Assembly (NCBI GenBank): GCA_020726135.1
Contig: DYTE01000001.1
Coordinates: 1-59,806, forward strand
DNA: 59,806 nt
Source of the DNA: Rickettsia conorii
GTDB taxonomy: Bacteria; Pseudomonadota; Alphaproteobacteria; Rickettsiales; Rickettsiaceae
Reading direction: 5' to 3'
In this document: positions 29,513 through 37,924 of the stretch, piece after piece
Numbering within the stretch: position 1 is the stretch's first letter
Layout: every line of letters starts with the position of its first letter
The notes under the pieces: model-generated
The model's database searches: none
Told to the model about the DNA's origin: nothing
The model's input: only the letters and a program-made list of their open reading frames with translations
Position numbers and translations under genes: made by a program

Positions 29513-29559
29513 AGCCCCCTACTACTATATATATATATATAATAGTAGTAGTAGGGGCT
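29513..29559. repeat. imperfect inverted repeat with alternating AT core
   Basis: AGCCCC (29513-29518) pairs with GGGGCT (29554-29559). Inside these the arms continue as TACTACTAT facing ATAGTAGTA, with one unpaired TAC unit, around an (AT)n core. It could terminate the 80-aa gene or extrude as a cruciform beside the leftmost DnaA box, which begins on its last base. Confidence 0.65.
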
Positions 29560-29604
29560 GTGTATAAGTGGATAAAGTTATTTTTTGTAAAAAAAATATC
29601 TCAA

Positions 29605-29628
29605 TTTTCCTTGGACTGTCAAGGAAAA
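29605..29628. repeat. perfect 9-bp inverted repeat inside candidate oriC
   Basis: TTTTCCTTG (29605-29613) and CAAGGAAAA (29620-29628) are separated by the loop GACTGT. It sits between the outer DnaA box at 29559 and the main cluster at 29666-29745, so it may be a protein-binding site or structural element of the origin. Confidence 0.65.
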
Positions 29629-29989
29629 CAGACTGTTGCAAAAATTAATATTTTGTGAAAAAACCTGTGGATAACTATGTGTACTAAATGTGAATAAAAT
29701 TGATATTTTGAAAAAAAGGCCTATTTATTCACATTTTTATCCACATTTCGTGTTTTTAACATTTCTGAATAAAAAAACGCTTTAGATATGCATAATATAG
29801 GTGGGTATTTTTTCAAAAAAACTACAAATTTTGAAAAATTTATTCACATCGCTATGTGGATAAGTTTTTAGAGCAAAAAATCTCTTATTTTTTGATTATA
29901 TTTTGTATTTACAAAAAATAATATGCTATTTTATTTATTATTATTTCGGTGTATATTAAAAATATATTTAATCTAAAAAACTATAATTC

Positions 29990-30901
29990 ATGTCAATATT
30001 CGGAAAAATTAAAAAATCTTTTACAAAAACATCTGAAAAAATATCTAGTTCTATTGATAGAATTTTTTTTAAAAAAAAATTAGATATTGATTCTATAAAT
30101 AATTTGGAAGAATTATTGATTGAATCAGATATGAATATTAATTTTGTAAAAGAAATAATAAAAAAATTTTCCTTAATAAAATTTGATAAATCTATAGAAC
30201 CTTTAGTTGTAAAAGAATATTTATCTCAAATGATTATTGAAATTATGGAAAAAGCAAATTTAAATTCTGATTTTAACTTAAATGATAAACCTACTATCAT
30301 TCTTATTTCTGGTGTTAACGGATCTGGTAAAACAACAACTATAGGTAAATTGGCCTCATATTATGGTCTTCAAGATAAAAAAGTTGTTATTGCAGCTTGT
30401 GATACATTTAGGGCTGGTGCTATGAGTCAACTTGAATTATGGGCGAATATGTCAGGTGCTATTCTAATAAAGGGTACAGAAAAATCAGATCCAGCAAGTG
30501 TTGCATATAGAGCTGTTGAGTATGGAATTAATAATAATGCAGATATAGTTCTTATAGATACGGCTGGTAGACTACATAATCACAAAAATTTAATGGATGA
30601 ATTAGCAAAAATTACAAAAGTTATTAAAAAACTAGATGTTACTGCTCCTCATTATAGTTTATTGGTGCTTGATTCTACTATTGGACAAAATTTATATAAA
30701 CAAGTAGAAGAATTTAAGAATGTTGCAAATATAAATGGATTGATTATCACAAAGCTCGATGGTACAGCAAAAGGTGGCGCAATTGTAGGTATAACAGATA
30801 AATTTAAAATTCCAATATATTTTATGGGACTTGGTGAAAAGATAGATGATTTAAGAATTTTTAATATATCTATTTTTGTAAAAAATTTACTTGGATTATA
30901 G
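29990..30901 (+). CDS. ftsY: signal recognition particle receptor FtsY
   Basis: FtsY is the SRP receptor GTPase that docks ribosome-SRP complexes at the membrane. The N domain is at about 1-90, and the G domain has GVNGSGKTTTIGKLA (about 104-118), DTFRAGAMSQLE (about 137-148), DTAGRLHNHKNLM (about 191-203) and TKLDGTAKGG (about 250-259). At 303 aa it lacks the acidic A domain of E. coli FtsY, as is normal in alphaproteobacteria. The lysine-rich start (KIKKSFTKTSEK) may provide membrane contact. A T8A9 tract at about 30063-30079 lies in frame. It is the first large gene to the right of the candidate oriC. Confidence 0.96.
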   Translation: MSIFGKIKKSFTKTSEKISSSIDRIFFKKKLDIDSINNLEELLIESDMNINFVKEIIKKFSLIKFDKSIEPLVVKEYLSQMIIEIMEKANLNSDFNLNDKPTIILISGVNGSGKTTTIGKLASYYGLQDKKVVIAACDTFRAGAMSQLELWANMSGAILIKGTEKSDPASVAYRAVEYGINNNADIVLIDTAGRLHNHKNLMDELAKITKVIKKLDVTAPHYSLLVLDSTIGQNLYKQVEEFKNVANINGLIITKLDGTAKGGAIVGITDKFKIPIYFMGLGEKIDDLRIFNISIFVKNLLGL

Positions 30902-31000
30902 AAATAAACATTTTGTAGATTTTAGTTTATTGATATATGAATGAACTATTGATATAATCAAATATATAACTAAAAAATATTTTACACTATTACATTCAAC

Positions 31001-31933
31001 ATGGCAGTTTTTTGGCTTGTATTCTTAAAGACTATTTCTTTGCTACTAAGCGTAGTCATAGGATTTTTATCAGGTAAATATTCGAATGTACAAAGAGACA
31101 GTATAGCATCTCTTTTATTCTATTTTATAGCTCCTATCGTTTGTTTTTCAATACCAGCAAGCACTAATCTTACATTAGCTTCTCTTAGTATTTCAATTAC
31201 TGCATTTATTATATCATCTTTACTTTCGTTATTTTCTTATAAAGTTTTTTCAAGATATTGGCAGGATTATAATTTAAATATTATTGCTTTATCTGCTGGT
31301 ACGGCTAATGGTGGTTATTTTATGTTACCAATAGCAACATCGCTTTTTGACGATTACACATTAAGTTTATATATGATGGTAACAATTGGAGTGAATATAT
31401 ATGAATCATCAATTGGATTTTATATATGTGCAAGAAGTTTTGCTAATACTAGAGATAGTTTGATTCAAGTACTTAAATTACCTACTTTAATAAGTTTTTT
31501 TCTTGGATGTATTGTAAGTGTTAGTGGTTTTACTCTTCCTGATTTTATAGATGATTTTTTATATGATATGAAACGTACATTTTCTATTTTAGGTATGATG
31601 ATGATAGGTCTTGCTCTATCTTCGTTAAATAAATTTGAAATTGATTTAAAATTTACTATAGCTAATTTTATTGCAAAATTTATTTTTTATCCTTTAGGTA
31701 TAGGGGTTTTTGTATTACTTGATCATTTTATTTTTAATATATATAATAGGGATTATTATAATGCATTGTTTTTATTTTCAACAGCTCCTCTGGCTACTAA
31801 TCTTATTGTAATAGCAAATTTACAAAATTTTTATCCAGGGAAAATAGCGGCTACAGTATTTCTATCTCTGATGTTTGCTGTGTTATATGTACCAACAATT
31901 CTTGCAATATTTTTTCAAGATTTATTATATTAA
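31001..31933 (+). CDS. AEC-family (auxin efflux carrier-like) transporter, 310 aa
   Basis: This is an inner-membrane permease with about ten hydrophobic helices in two halves of five, the AEC/BART layout. Typical family features are the N-terminal helix followed by SGKYSNVQRDSIASLLFYFIAPIVCF and, in the second half, GMMMIGLALSS (about 203-213) and FSTAPLATNLIVIA (about 264-277), equivalent to the Pro-containing crossover segments. Substrates of bacterial AEC proteins include malate and other carboxylates, so uptake or efflux of a host-derived organic acid is plausible, but the specificity is not readable. It is followed 15 bp later by ampG in the same direction. Confidence 0.85.
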   Translation: MAVFWLVFLKTISLLLSVVIGFLSGKYSNVQRDSIASLLFYFIAPIVCFSIPASTNLTLASLSISITAFIISSLLSLFSYKVFSRYWQDYNLNIIALSAGTANGGYFMLPIATSLFDDYTLSLYMMVTIGVNIYESSIGFYICARSFANTRDSLIQVLKLPTLISFFLGCIVSVSGFTLPDFIDDFLYDMKRTFSILGMMMIGLALSSLNKFEIDLKFTIANFIAKFIFYPLGIGVFVLLDHFIFNIYNRDYYNALFLFSTAPLATNLIVIANLQNFYPGKIAATVFLSLMFAVLYVPTILAIFFQDLLY

Positions 31934-31948
31934 ATAATTTCATGCACT

Positions 31949-33190
31949 ATGCCTAATTTGCTAAAAATTTTAAAAGATTATAGATTATTTGAAATATTAA
32001 TTCTAGGTATAATAAGTGGTATGCCACTTGCTCTACTATATAGTACCATAGGAGCTTGGTGTAAAGATTCTGGTCTTGATATTGCTATTATTACTACTTT
32101 TGTTGCAGCAAGATTACCATATTCGTTTAAACCATTTTGGGCTCCTTTTGTCGATTATTTTAAATGTCCAGGATTTAAGATTTTTGGTCATAGAAAAGGT
32201 TGGCTAATATTTTGTTCCAGCTTAATTTCTTTAATTATTTTTATAATTAGTTTTTTGTCACCTACAGATGATTTTAAATTATTATATATATTAACAATAT
32301 TATTGGGTTTTACTTCCGCTACTTTTGATATTGTAGTGGATGCTTTTCGTATAGAAAAATTTGATGCAGATGAACAAGGTATAGCTGGTGCATCTGCAGT
32401 TCTTGGCTACAGAATAGGTTGTACATTTATTATAGGTGCAGGGTCGCTTTATCTATCTGATATAATATCATGGACTTTTACATTTTTTGTCATATCAATA
32501 TTATTTGCAATAGGTGCTCTATTTATTATTACGATAAAAGAAAAATATATTGAAAGAGTAAAAGTAGAAAAAATTTCTTTAAAATCATTATTTGCTACAA
32601 CTATAAATCCACTTAAGGATTTGCTTACAAGAGATTATGCTATAATGATTTTAGCTACAGTGATGTTCTTTAAACTAGGAGATGCAATGCTCGGATCAAT
32701 ATCCACATTATTCTATATGGATATTGGCTATAGTAAAATGCAAATTGCAATTGTTGCTAAAACTTATGGATTTTTTGCTACTTTATTTGGATCATTTTTA
32801 GGTGGAATAATTGTATATAAATTTGGAAATTTTAAAGCATTAATGATTACTGGTATTATTCAATCTTTAACACATTTTGCATTTTTATTATTAAATCATC
32901 AAGAAATATATTCGAGTAATTTACTTGTTGCAATATCTATTGAAAATCTTGGTTGTGCAATGGGATCGACAGCATTAGTTAGTTATATTAGTTATTTATG
33001 TAACAAACAATATTCTGCAACTCAATATGCTTTCTTTTCATCTATTGCAACATTATTTAATAATAGTATAACTATATATAGTGGATCATTAGTAATGTTA
33101 CTTGGTTGGGATTATTTCTTTGTATTTACCGTAATGTTAGCTATACCTGGATTATTTTTTGTATATTATTTACATAAAAAATTGTCTTAA
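31949..33190 (+). CDS. ampG: AmpG-family MFS permease, 413 aa
   Basis: It is a 12-helix major-facilitator protein of the AmpG type, which imports GlcNAc-anhydroMurNAc peptides for peptidoglycan recycling in other bacteria. Recognisable segments are ISGMPLALLYSTIGAWCKDSGLD (about 18-40), RLPYSFKPFWAPFVD (about 51-65), FGHRKGWL (about 75-82) and TSATFDIVVDAFRIE with GASAVLGYRIG further on. These match AmpG (the family's K-FLWAPLVD, GRRRGWL and Q-D-I-x-x-D-A-R motifs). Rickettsiales often have several AmpG paralogues, possibly with other substrates. dacF follows after 27 bp, a sensible pairing for wall turnover. Confidence 0.88.
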   Translation: MPNLLKILKDYRLFEILILGIISGMPLALLYSTIGAWCKDSGLDIAIITTFVAARLPYSFKPFWAPFVDYFKCPGFKIFGHRKGWLIFCSSLISLIIFIISFLSPTDDFKLLYILTILLGFTSATFDIVVDAFRIEKFDADEQGIAGASAVLGYRIGCTFIIGAGSLYLSDIISWTFTFFVISILFAIGALFIITIKEKYIERVKVEKISLKSLFATTINPLKDLLTRDYAIMILATVMFFKLGDAMLGSISTLFYMDIGYSKMQIAIVAKTYGFFATLFGSFLGGIIVYKFGNFKALMITGIIQSLTHFAFLLLNHQEIYSSNLLVAISIENLGCAMGSTALVSYISYLCNKQYSATQYAFFSSIATLFNNSITIYSGSLVMLLGWDYFFVFTVMLAIPGLFFVYYLHKKLS

Positions 33191-33217
33191 ATTTTAAAAT
33201 ATATGGTTTAATAAAAA

Positions 33218-34126
33218 ATGAAGTATTTGAATATATTTATAATTTCATTGTTATTTGGAAATAATTGCTTAGCAGCAAAAACAATTAAAACTGTAGAAAT
33301 TTATAATAAACCTATAAAAACTGAATTAGTCATTGATGCTAAAGATGGTAAAATATTACATGAATATAATTCTAGAGAAAAAATTTATCCAGCATCTTTA
33401 ACTAAATTAATGACTTTATATTTACTTTTTGATGCTTTAGAAAATCATAAAATTAAAATGAAAACTAAATTTTTAGTATCTTACAAAGCTGAAAAAATGA
33501 AACCATCTAAGCTTGGATTAAAATCTGGTGAATATATAAATGTCCAAGATGTAATATTAGCTTTAATTGTAAAATCGGCTAATGATGTTGCTGTTGTTGC
33601 TGCTGAAAATCTATCTGGCACAGAAAATAAATTTGCGAAATTAATGAGGATTACAGCTAAAGAGTTAGGTATGAATGATAGTTATTTTGCAAATGCATCT
33701 GGTTGGCATGATTCTTCTCAGAAAACAACTGCTAGAGATCTTGCTAAATTAGCTTTGGCAATTAAACGGGATTTTCCGCAATATTATAGTTTATTTTCTA
33801 AAACAAATTTTAATTTTAGAGGAAAAATTATAGAAGGACATAATTATATTACTAAAAATTACGATGGTGCTGAAGGTTTAAAAACTGGTTATACAATTCC
33901 AGCTGGATGGAATCTTGTTACAACAGCATCGCGTGGTAATAAAACTATTGTTGCTGTTGTTACTGGTGGGACATCAAGGCAATATAGAGATAATAAGATG
34001 TTAAAATTGCTAGATAAATATTTTGAAGTACAAAATCATACAAATAATAATAAATTTGCTTATAGAGTAAAAAAAACTAATAAACAGAAAAAAACAAAAT
34101 TCAATATTGCAAGACTTGAATCATGA
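33218..34126 (+). CDS. dacF: D-alanyl-D-alanine carboxypeptidase (PBP5/6 type)
   Basis: A signal peptide (residues 1-20) exports this serine peptidase, which trims the terminal D-Ala of peptidoglycan stem peptides. All three penicillin-binding motifs are present: S60-L-T-K63 (in YPASLTKLMTLY), S120-A-N122 and K222-T-G224. Flanking sequences (HDSSQKTTARDLAKLA) match the family. It ends after 302 residues with a Lys-rich tail; the long C-terminal beta domain and amphipathic anchor of PBP5 are shortened or missing. It overlaps the isocitrate dehydrogenase start by 4 bp (ATGA), so the two are translationally coupled. Confidence 0.94.
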   Translation: MKYLNIFIISLLFGNNCLAAKTIKTVEIYNKPIKTELVIDAKDGKILHEYNSREKIYPASLTKLMTLYLLFDALENHKIKMKTKFLVSYKAEKMKPSKLGLKSGEYINVQDVILALIVKSANDVAVVAAENLSGTENKFAKLMRITAKELGMNDSYFANASGWHDSSQKTTARDLAKLALAIKRDFPQYYSLFSKTNFNFRGKIIEGHNYITKNYDGAEGLKTGYTIPAGWNLVTTASRGNKTIVAVVTGGTSRQYRDNKMLKLLDKYFEVQNHTNNNKFAYRVKKTNKQKKTKFNIARLES

Positions 34127-35481
34127 CTAATAATATTATTCCAATAACTATTGCATTTGGAGATGGCATAGGCGTTGAAATAATGCATGGAATATTGATG
34201 ATATTACGAGAGGTAAAAGCTCCTCTTAGAATTGAGATTATTGAAATAGGTAAAGATCTTTATAGAAGAGAAAATAATTCTGGTATATCAGAAGATTCAT
34301 TAGATAATTTAGCAAGAACTAAAATATTATTGAAAGGACCAACAAAAAAACCAATTAAAATTGAATATCAAGATTTTACAACTAGTCTATCTAGACAATT
34401 ATCATTATTTGCAAATGTAAGGCATATTAGGAGCTTTGATAATAAAAACTTTGATATAATATTAATTTCACCAAATGAATATTATTATTATTATCGCCCA
34501 ACTCATAATAATTACGAACTAATAAAGGAATCCACGATTATAGATAATCAAAGATTAATAAGATTTGCATTTGAATATGCAAGGAAAAATAATCATTCCA
34601 AATTATTATATTTTTTTGAAAGACAAAGTAATTTTACTATTTTATTTGAAGAAATATCTAAATCTTATGTCGAAATAGAAACAGAAAAAATTGAATGTTT
34701 TTCTATTTTAGAAAGAATGCAAACAAATGATTTTTCTGGAATTATTTTGGTGGACAGATCGGATTCAATTACCATGACTGATATATTGGAAAAATATGTA
34801 GGAAAATTCAATGCTATGTCAAGCAATTTTGGATCGTCTTATGCTATATTTGAGCCTTATCATGGTGCTGCTATTGATATTGAAGAAATGAATGTAGCAA
34901 ATCCAATTTCTATGATTCATAGTGTTATTATGATGTTACATTATATTGAAAAACATGAATATGCAAAACTTATTGAAAATGCTGTAAGAAATAGTTTAAA
35001 AGATAATATTGATCCAAATGCTGGGACTATAGAATTTATTTACTCTATCATAGAAAGACTTGGAAATAATGATGAGCAAAAATTCTTTGCAAAATCATAT
35101 TATACTAATATTAAAATTGATGAAAAACAAATTATCTTAGACAATTTACAAAAAAAACTTACTAATGTAAAAATTTATATCAATATAAATCTTTCTGCAT
35201 ATGAACTTGCATTGAAAATTAATGAATTATTATTATCAGAATTTTTTTTAGAGTCGATTTATGAAAATGGTACTAAATTATGGCCATCTCGTGAACAATT
35301 TATAGCAGGGGATAATTATTGTTGTATTTTTTCACCTAAAAAAGATGATAATAAAGAACTTAATGATGGTGAAATAGAAATTACTAATATTTCTAATCAA
35401 TCCATAGTTACTCTTTTATCTATTTTAACAAAAAATAACTTGGAGTTTATAAAAATTGAGAATATATATGAATTTATATAA
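34123..35481 (+). CDS. icd: isocitrate dehydrogenase homologue with eroded active site, 452 aa
   Basis: The protein aligns over its length with rickettsial NADP-type isocitrate dehydrogenase. The start ITIAFGDGIGVEIMHGIL, FEPYHGAAIDIEEMNVANPISM (about 243-264) and the rickettsia-type C-terminal extension (ININLSAYELALKIN, GTKLWPSREQF, CCIF) are all recognisable. The catalytic and substrate residues are not. The SxNxxxR isocitrate site reads DFTTSLS (about 84-90), with only the following FANVR Arg kept. The REN-DLYAG loop has become SPNEYYYYYRP (about 116-126). The catalytic Lys segment TKDNIMK reads FERQSNF (about 165-171), and NLYGDI(I/L)SD reads DRSDSITMTD (about 211-220). It is therefore probably inactive as a dehydrogenase, yet it remains a full open frame coupled to dacF. 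Confidence 0.82.
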   Translation: MTNNIIPITIAFGDGIGVEIMHGILMILREVKAPLRIEIIEIGKDLYRRENNSGISEDSLDNLARTKILLKGPTKKPIKIEYQDFTTSLSRQLSLFANVRHIRSFDNKNFDIILISPNEYYYYYRPTHNNYELIKESTIIDNQRLIRFAFEYARKNNHSKLLYFFERQSNFTILFEEISKSYVEIETEKIECFSILERMQTNDFSGIILVDRSDSITMTDILEKYVGKFNAMSSNFGSSYAIFEPYHGAAIDIEEMNVANPISMIHSVIMMLHYIEKHEYAKLIENAVRNSLKDNIDPNAGTIEFIYSIIERLGNNDEQKFFAKSYYTNIKIDEKQIILDNLQKKLTNVKIYININLSAYELALKINELLLSEFFLESIYENGTKLWPSREQFIAGDNYCCIFSPKKDDNKELNDGEIEITNISNQSIVTLLSILTKNNLEFIKIENIYEFI

Positions 35482-35498
35482 TTTGTTTTTATAGAGCC

Positions 35499-36509
35499 AT
35501 GAGAAAATATTTTAAATTTATATTAATAATATTATTATTGATTATAGCAATGATTACATATAGATTTCATCACGTGAAAATGCCTGCAATATCACTTACA
35601 AACGCTAAAGCGGTTGAAGTACAAAAAGTTACATTAAGTAAAATTACACAAACTGAAGAATTTATAGGGATAATAAAATCTAAAAAAAACGCTAAGCTTT
35701 TAGCTCACTCTACAGGTGTGCTAAATATAATAAAGCAATCTGGTGAAAAAATAAAAAAAGGAGATATTATTGCTTATTTGGATATAGCAGAACATAAAGA
35801 AAATTATGAATATTTAAAGTCAGCTTTAGAAATAGCAACTGATCAATATAATCGTTCTATTAAACTTAAAGAATCTGATATTATTAATAAAACTCAAATA
35901 GATGAGAAAAAAAATCTATTGATCAAAGCAAAACAAAATTTTTCAAATATAAAAAATATATTAGAAAAAAACAATATTAGAGCTCCATTTGATTCTACTA
36001 TTGGTACATATAATGGTACTAATTCATATGTTAATGAAGGTGATGAAATTGTTACTCTCTATGATTATGATAATTTACTTGTTGAGTTTGATATCCCAAT
36101 AGATATTGCATCAAATATAAATAATCCATCTAATATATTAATTCTCGGTAATATTTATAAGTTACATAATATACAAAAAATCATGGATCAAGATAATTTG
36201 ATGTGCAAAGCATTTGTAGATATTGAGTGTAAAGATTGTATCATTGGATCTAGTGTAAAAGTGATTTTAGATATTATTGAGAAAAAATCTGTAATTATTG
36301 TACCTGAAGATTCAATATTTTTGCGAAATAATATAAATTATGTTTATATTGTAATAGATAATAAAGCTATTGCCAAACATGTTCAACTTGGTATACGTCA
36401 AAAAAATTTAGTAGAAATAAAACATGGTCTTGATGTAGGAGATGTTTTAATTATAAAAGCTGTAGAAAATTTAAAAGATAATCAAAAAATAAAAATTATG
36501 AATGATTAA
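35499..36509 (+). CDS. RND/HlyD-type periplasmic adaptor protein, 336 aa
   Basis: This is a membrane-fusion protein linking an inner-membrane pump to an outer-membrane channel. It has an N-terminal signal anchor (FKFILIILLLIIAMITY, about 4-20), a barrel-sandwich half-motif AKLLAHSTGVLNIIKQSGEKIKKGDIIAYLD (about 65-95), a helical hairpin (about 97-155) with SDIINKTQIDEKKNLLIKAKQ, the second half-motif RAPFDSTIGTY (about 162-172) and a C-terminal beta-barrel. No RND or ABC pump and no TolC follow; the next gene is on the other strand, so its partners must lie elsewhere or have been lost. It starts 17 bp after the isocitrate dehydrogenase homologue. The 3' end overlaps the convergent phage-type gene by 14 bp. 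Confidence 0.85.
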   Translation: MRKYFKFILIILLLIIAMITYRFHHVKMPAISLTNAKAVEVQKVTLSKITQTEEFIGIIKSKKNAKLLAHSTGVLNIIKQSGEKIKKGDIIAYLDIAEHKENYEYLKSALEIATDQYNRSIKLKESDIINKTQIDEKKNLLIKAKQNFSNIKNILEKNNIRAPFDSTIGTYNGTNSYVNEGDEIVTLYDYDNLLVEFDIPIDIASNINNPSNILILGNIYKLHNIQKIMDQDNLMCKAFVDIECKDCIIGSSVKVILDIIEKKSVIIVPEDSIFLRNNINYVYIVIDNKAIAKHVQLGIRQKNLVEIKHGLDVGDVLIIKAVENLKDNQKIKIMND

Positions 36510-37002
36510 TATACCAATCTGGTTTTAGACTATTAGTCCATTTGGGTTTTAATTTATCCATTTTCCATTTATGGGATAAATATATTTTATAAGCTAGATG
36601 AACATCTTCCATATTTCTGAAATCAATATTCATTACTTCAGACCTAGTGCAATTAGCAAATTTTGTTAATGGCCCATCTTTTATATGAAATTTTAATTCT
36701 TTTAAATATGGAATTAAATTTGATGTTTTATGTATTTTATTATATCTAAAACTATATTCATCACTTAATCCTATCAAATGTTCTAATAACCATTCCCAAT
36801 TTGATTTAGTTTCAGATGCCCATATAGTACAAGGATGTTTCATATGTGTAGGTTTATAAATATTTTGATTCGGGACTTGACTATATAAAAAAATAGAACT
36901 ACTAAGGAGTTGAGCTGTTTCTAAAACCATCTTGATAAGTCTTTTATCATCGAGAGCTTTAGCGCATAAAATTGGACATTTATCTGTTACAAAAATATTC
37001 AT
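36496..37002 (-). CDS. phage-associated conserved protein, 168 aa
   Basis: The N-terminus MNIFVTDKCPILCAKALDDKRLIKMVLETAQLLS and the block YKPTHMKHPCTIWASETKSNWEWLLEH (about 53-79) match, from memory, a family common in tailed phages, large algal viruses and marine bacteria. Those proteins start MNIFVLD-P-xAA-x-CDKHVVKM and carry the same H-PC-WA and YKPT elements. No function is established that I know of. Here the first conserved Cys-Asp-Lys-His has become LDDKRL, so a metal or active-site His may be lost. There is no signal peptide. It starts 1 bp after the stop of the outer-membrane-like gene. Likely acquired laterally. Confidence 0.72.
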   Translation of the reverse strand: MNIFVTDKCPILCAKALDDKRLIKMVLETAQLLSSSIFLYSQVPNQNIYKPTHMKHPCTIWASETKSNWEWLLEHLIGLSDEYSFRYNKIHKTSNLIPYLKELKFHIKDGPLTKFANCTRSEVMNIDFRNMEDVHLAYKIYLSHKWKMDKLKPKWTNSLKPDWYINHS

Positions 37003-37003
37003 A

Positions 37004-37876
37004 TTAAAAATCCCAAATGCTTGCTAATACTATACCTGATGTTTGATATTTAGTATGGACAAGACTTTTATGCCAAAAATAACCTATTGATAAGTTAATG
37101 GAAATATTTTTCCATTCTATTTCTTTTGCTATAGATAATTCTTGATATAAAATTTTATTATGTAATATATTGTGATCAGGAATATAAGTATATTTATTAA
37201 AATTTGTTAACATGATATTATTTTTGAATTTTATAGATTGTGAGTTGCTTATATTATATTCATAATAACCTAAAAAATCATATTTACAAGTTAACATATT
37301 TGAAAATATAAATTTCCCAAATTTACTTTCTTGAATTTTTCCTAAAGCAAATGAGGTTTCATAAAAATATTTTATTTTTTTACCGCAGCTTTTATCAATA
37401 AAAATTTCAGATATTAACGATAGTGATAGATTATTTTTTTGTAATAATTGATATTTATACATTAAGCAAAAAACTGAAGCATAAAAATTATTGTTATATG
37501 TTTGATTTTCATTATAAAATATTCCCAATCCAATATTGGAATGATTATTTACACCATATTCATATAAAAATTTTTTAAAATGATTATTATGATAAGTTTC
37601 TATTTCGTTAAGTTTATGTTTTAGTGAATTTATGTTTGATTGAATTTTTTTCTTACGAAAACTACTTAATTGTGGATCATTTATCAATTTATTAAAATAT
37701 TCCAAGTTTTTTTTTATAGTAATAATTTTATGGAATCTTATTTTTTGCAAATTATAACTATTGTTATTTACTATATTTGTAGCAATAATATATCTGTGAT
37801 GATTTTCATTGATAATCCATGGAGATGCATTGATATTGAAAATATAAAGAGTACAAAAAAATATGCATATTTTCAT
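37004..37876 (-). CDS. putative outer-membrane beta-barrel protein, 290 aa
   Basis: A short signal peptide (MKICIFFCTLYIFNINA, cleavage about residue 17) is followed by a charged helical stretch (about 45-110, a possible periplasmic coiled coil with FRKKKIQSNINSLKHKLNEIE). The C-terminal half is rich in alternating Tyr/Phe/Ser strands. The last residues ISINLSIGYFW and a terminal Phe (ASIWDF) resemble the BamA-recognition end of outer-membrane barrels. I recognise no family. It is the first gene of a tight two-gene unit with the phage-type protein (1-bp gap). Confidence 0.65.
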   Translation of the reverse strand: MKICIFFCTLYIFNINASPWIINENHHRYIIATNIVNNNSYNLQKIRFHKIITIKKNLEYFNKLINDPQLSSFRKKKIQSNINSLKHKLNEIETYHNNHFKKFLYEYGVNNHSNIGLGIFYNENQTYNNNFYASVFCLMYKYQLLQKNNLSLSLISEIFIDKSCGKKIKYFYETSFALGKIQESKFGKFIFSNMLTCKYDFLGYYEYNISNSQSIKFKNNIMLTNFNKYTYIPDHNILHNKILYQELSIAKEIEWKNISINLSIGYFWHKSLVHTKYQTSGIVLASIWDF

Positions 37877-37924
37877 AGAAAATTTTTATTTAGCATGATA
37901 TTTTGGAAGGTTTTTTATAGAATA

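Larger units (their letters stand above)
29471..29989. other. candidate chromosomal replication origin (oriC)
   Basis: This is a 519-bp gene-free interval with seven matches to TTWTNCACA. Exact TTATCCACA boxes are at 29666-29674 (minus), 29737-29745 (plus) and 29855-29863 (minus); TTATTCACA is at 29689-29697 (minus), 29725-29733 (plus) and 29840-29848 (plus); TTATACACA is at 29559-29567 (minus). A further one-mismatch copy lies at 29567-29575. AT-only stretches (29521-29545 and about 29864-29945) could serve as unwinding elements, and two inverted repeats lie inside. Flanking genes diverge: minus-strand genes dominate to the left and plus-strand genes to the right. Such a cluster is the standard mark of DnaA-dependent initiation. 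Alternatives are a DnaA-titration locus or an integrated plasmid origin; the hemE neighbourhood known at Rickettsia and Caulobacter origins is not seen here. Confidence 0.8.

Noticed and set aside
30063-30079. T8A9 tract in ftsY as a possible frameshift
   Set aside because: The reading frame passes through intact and the protein is full length with all G motifs.
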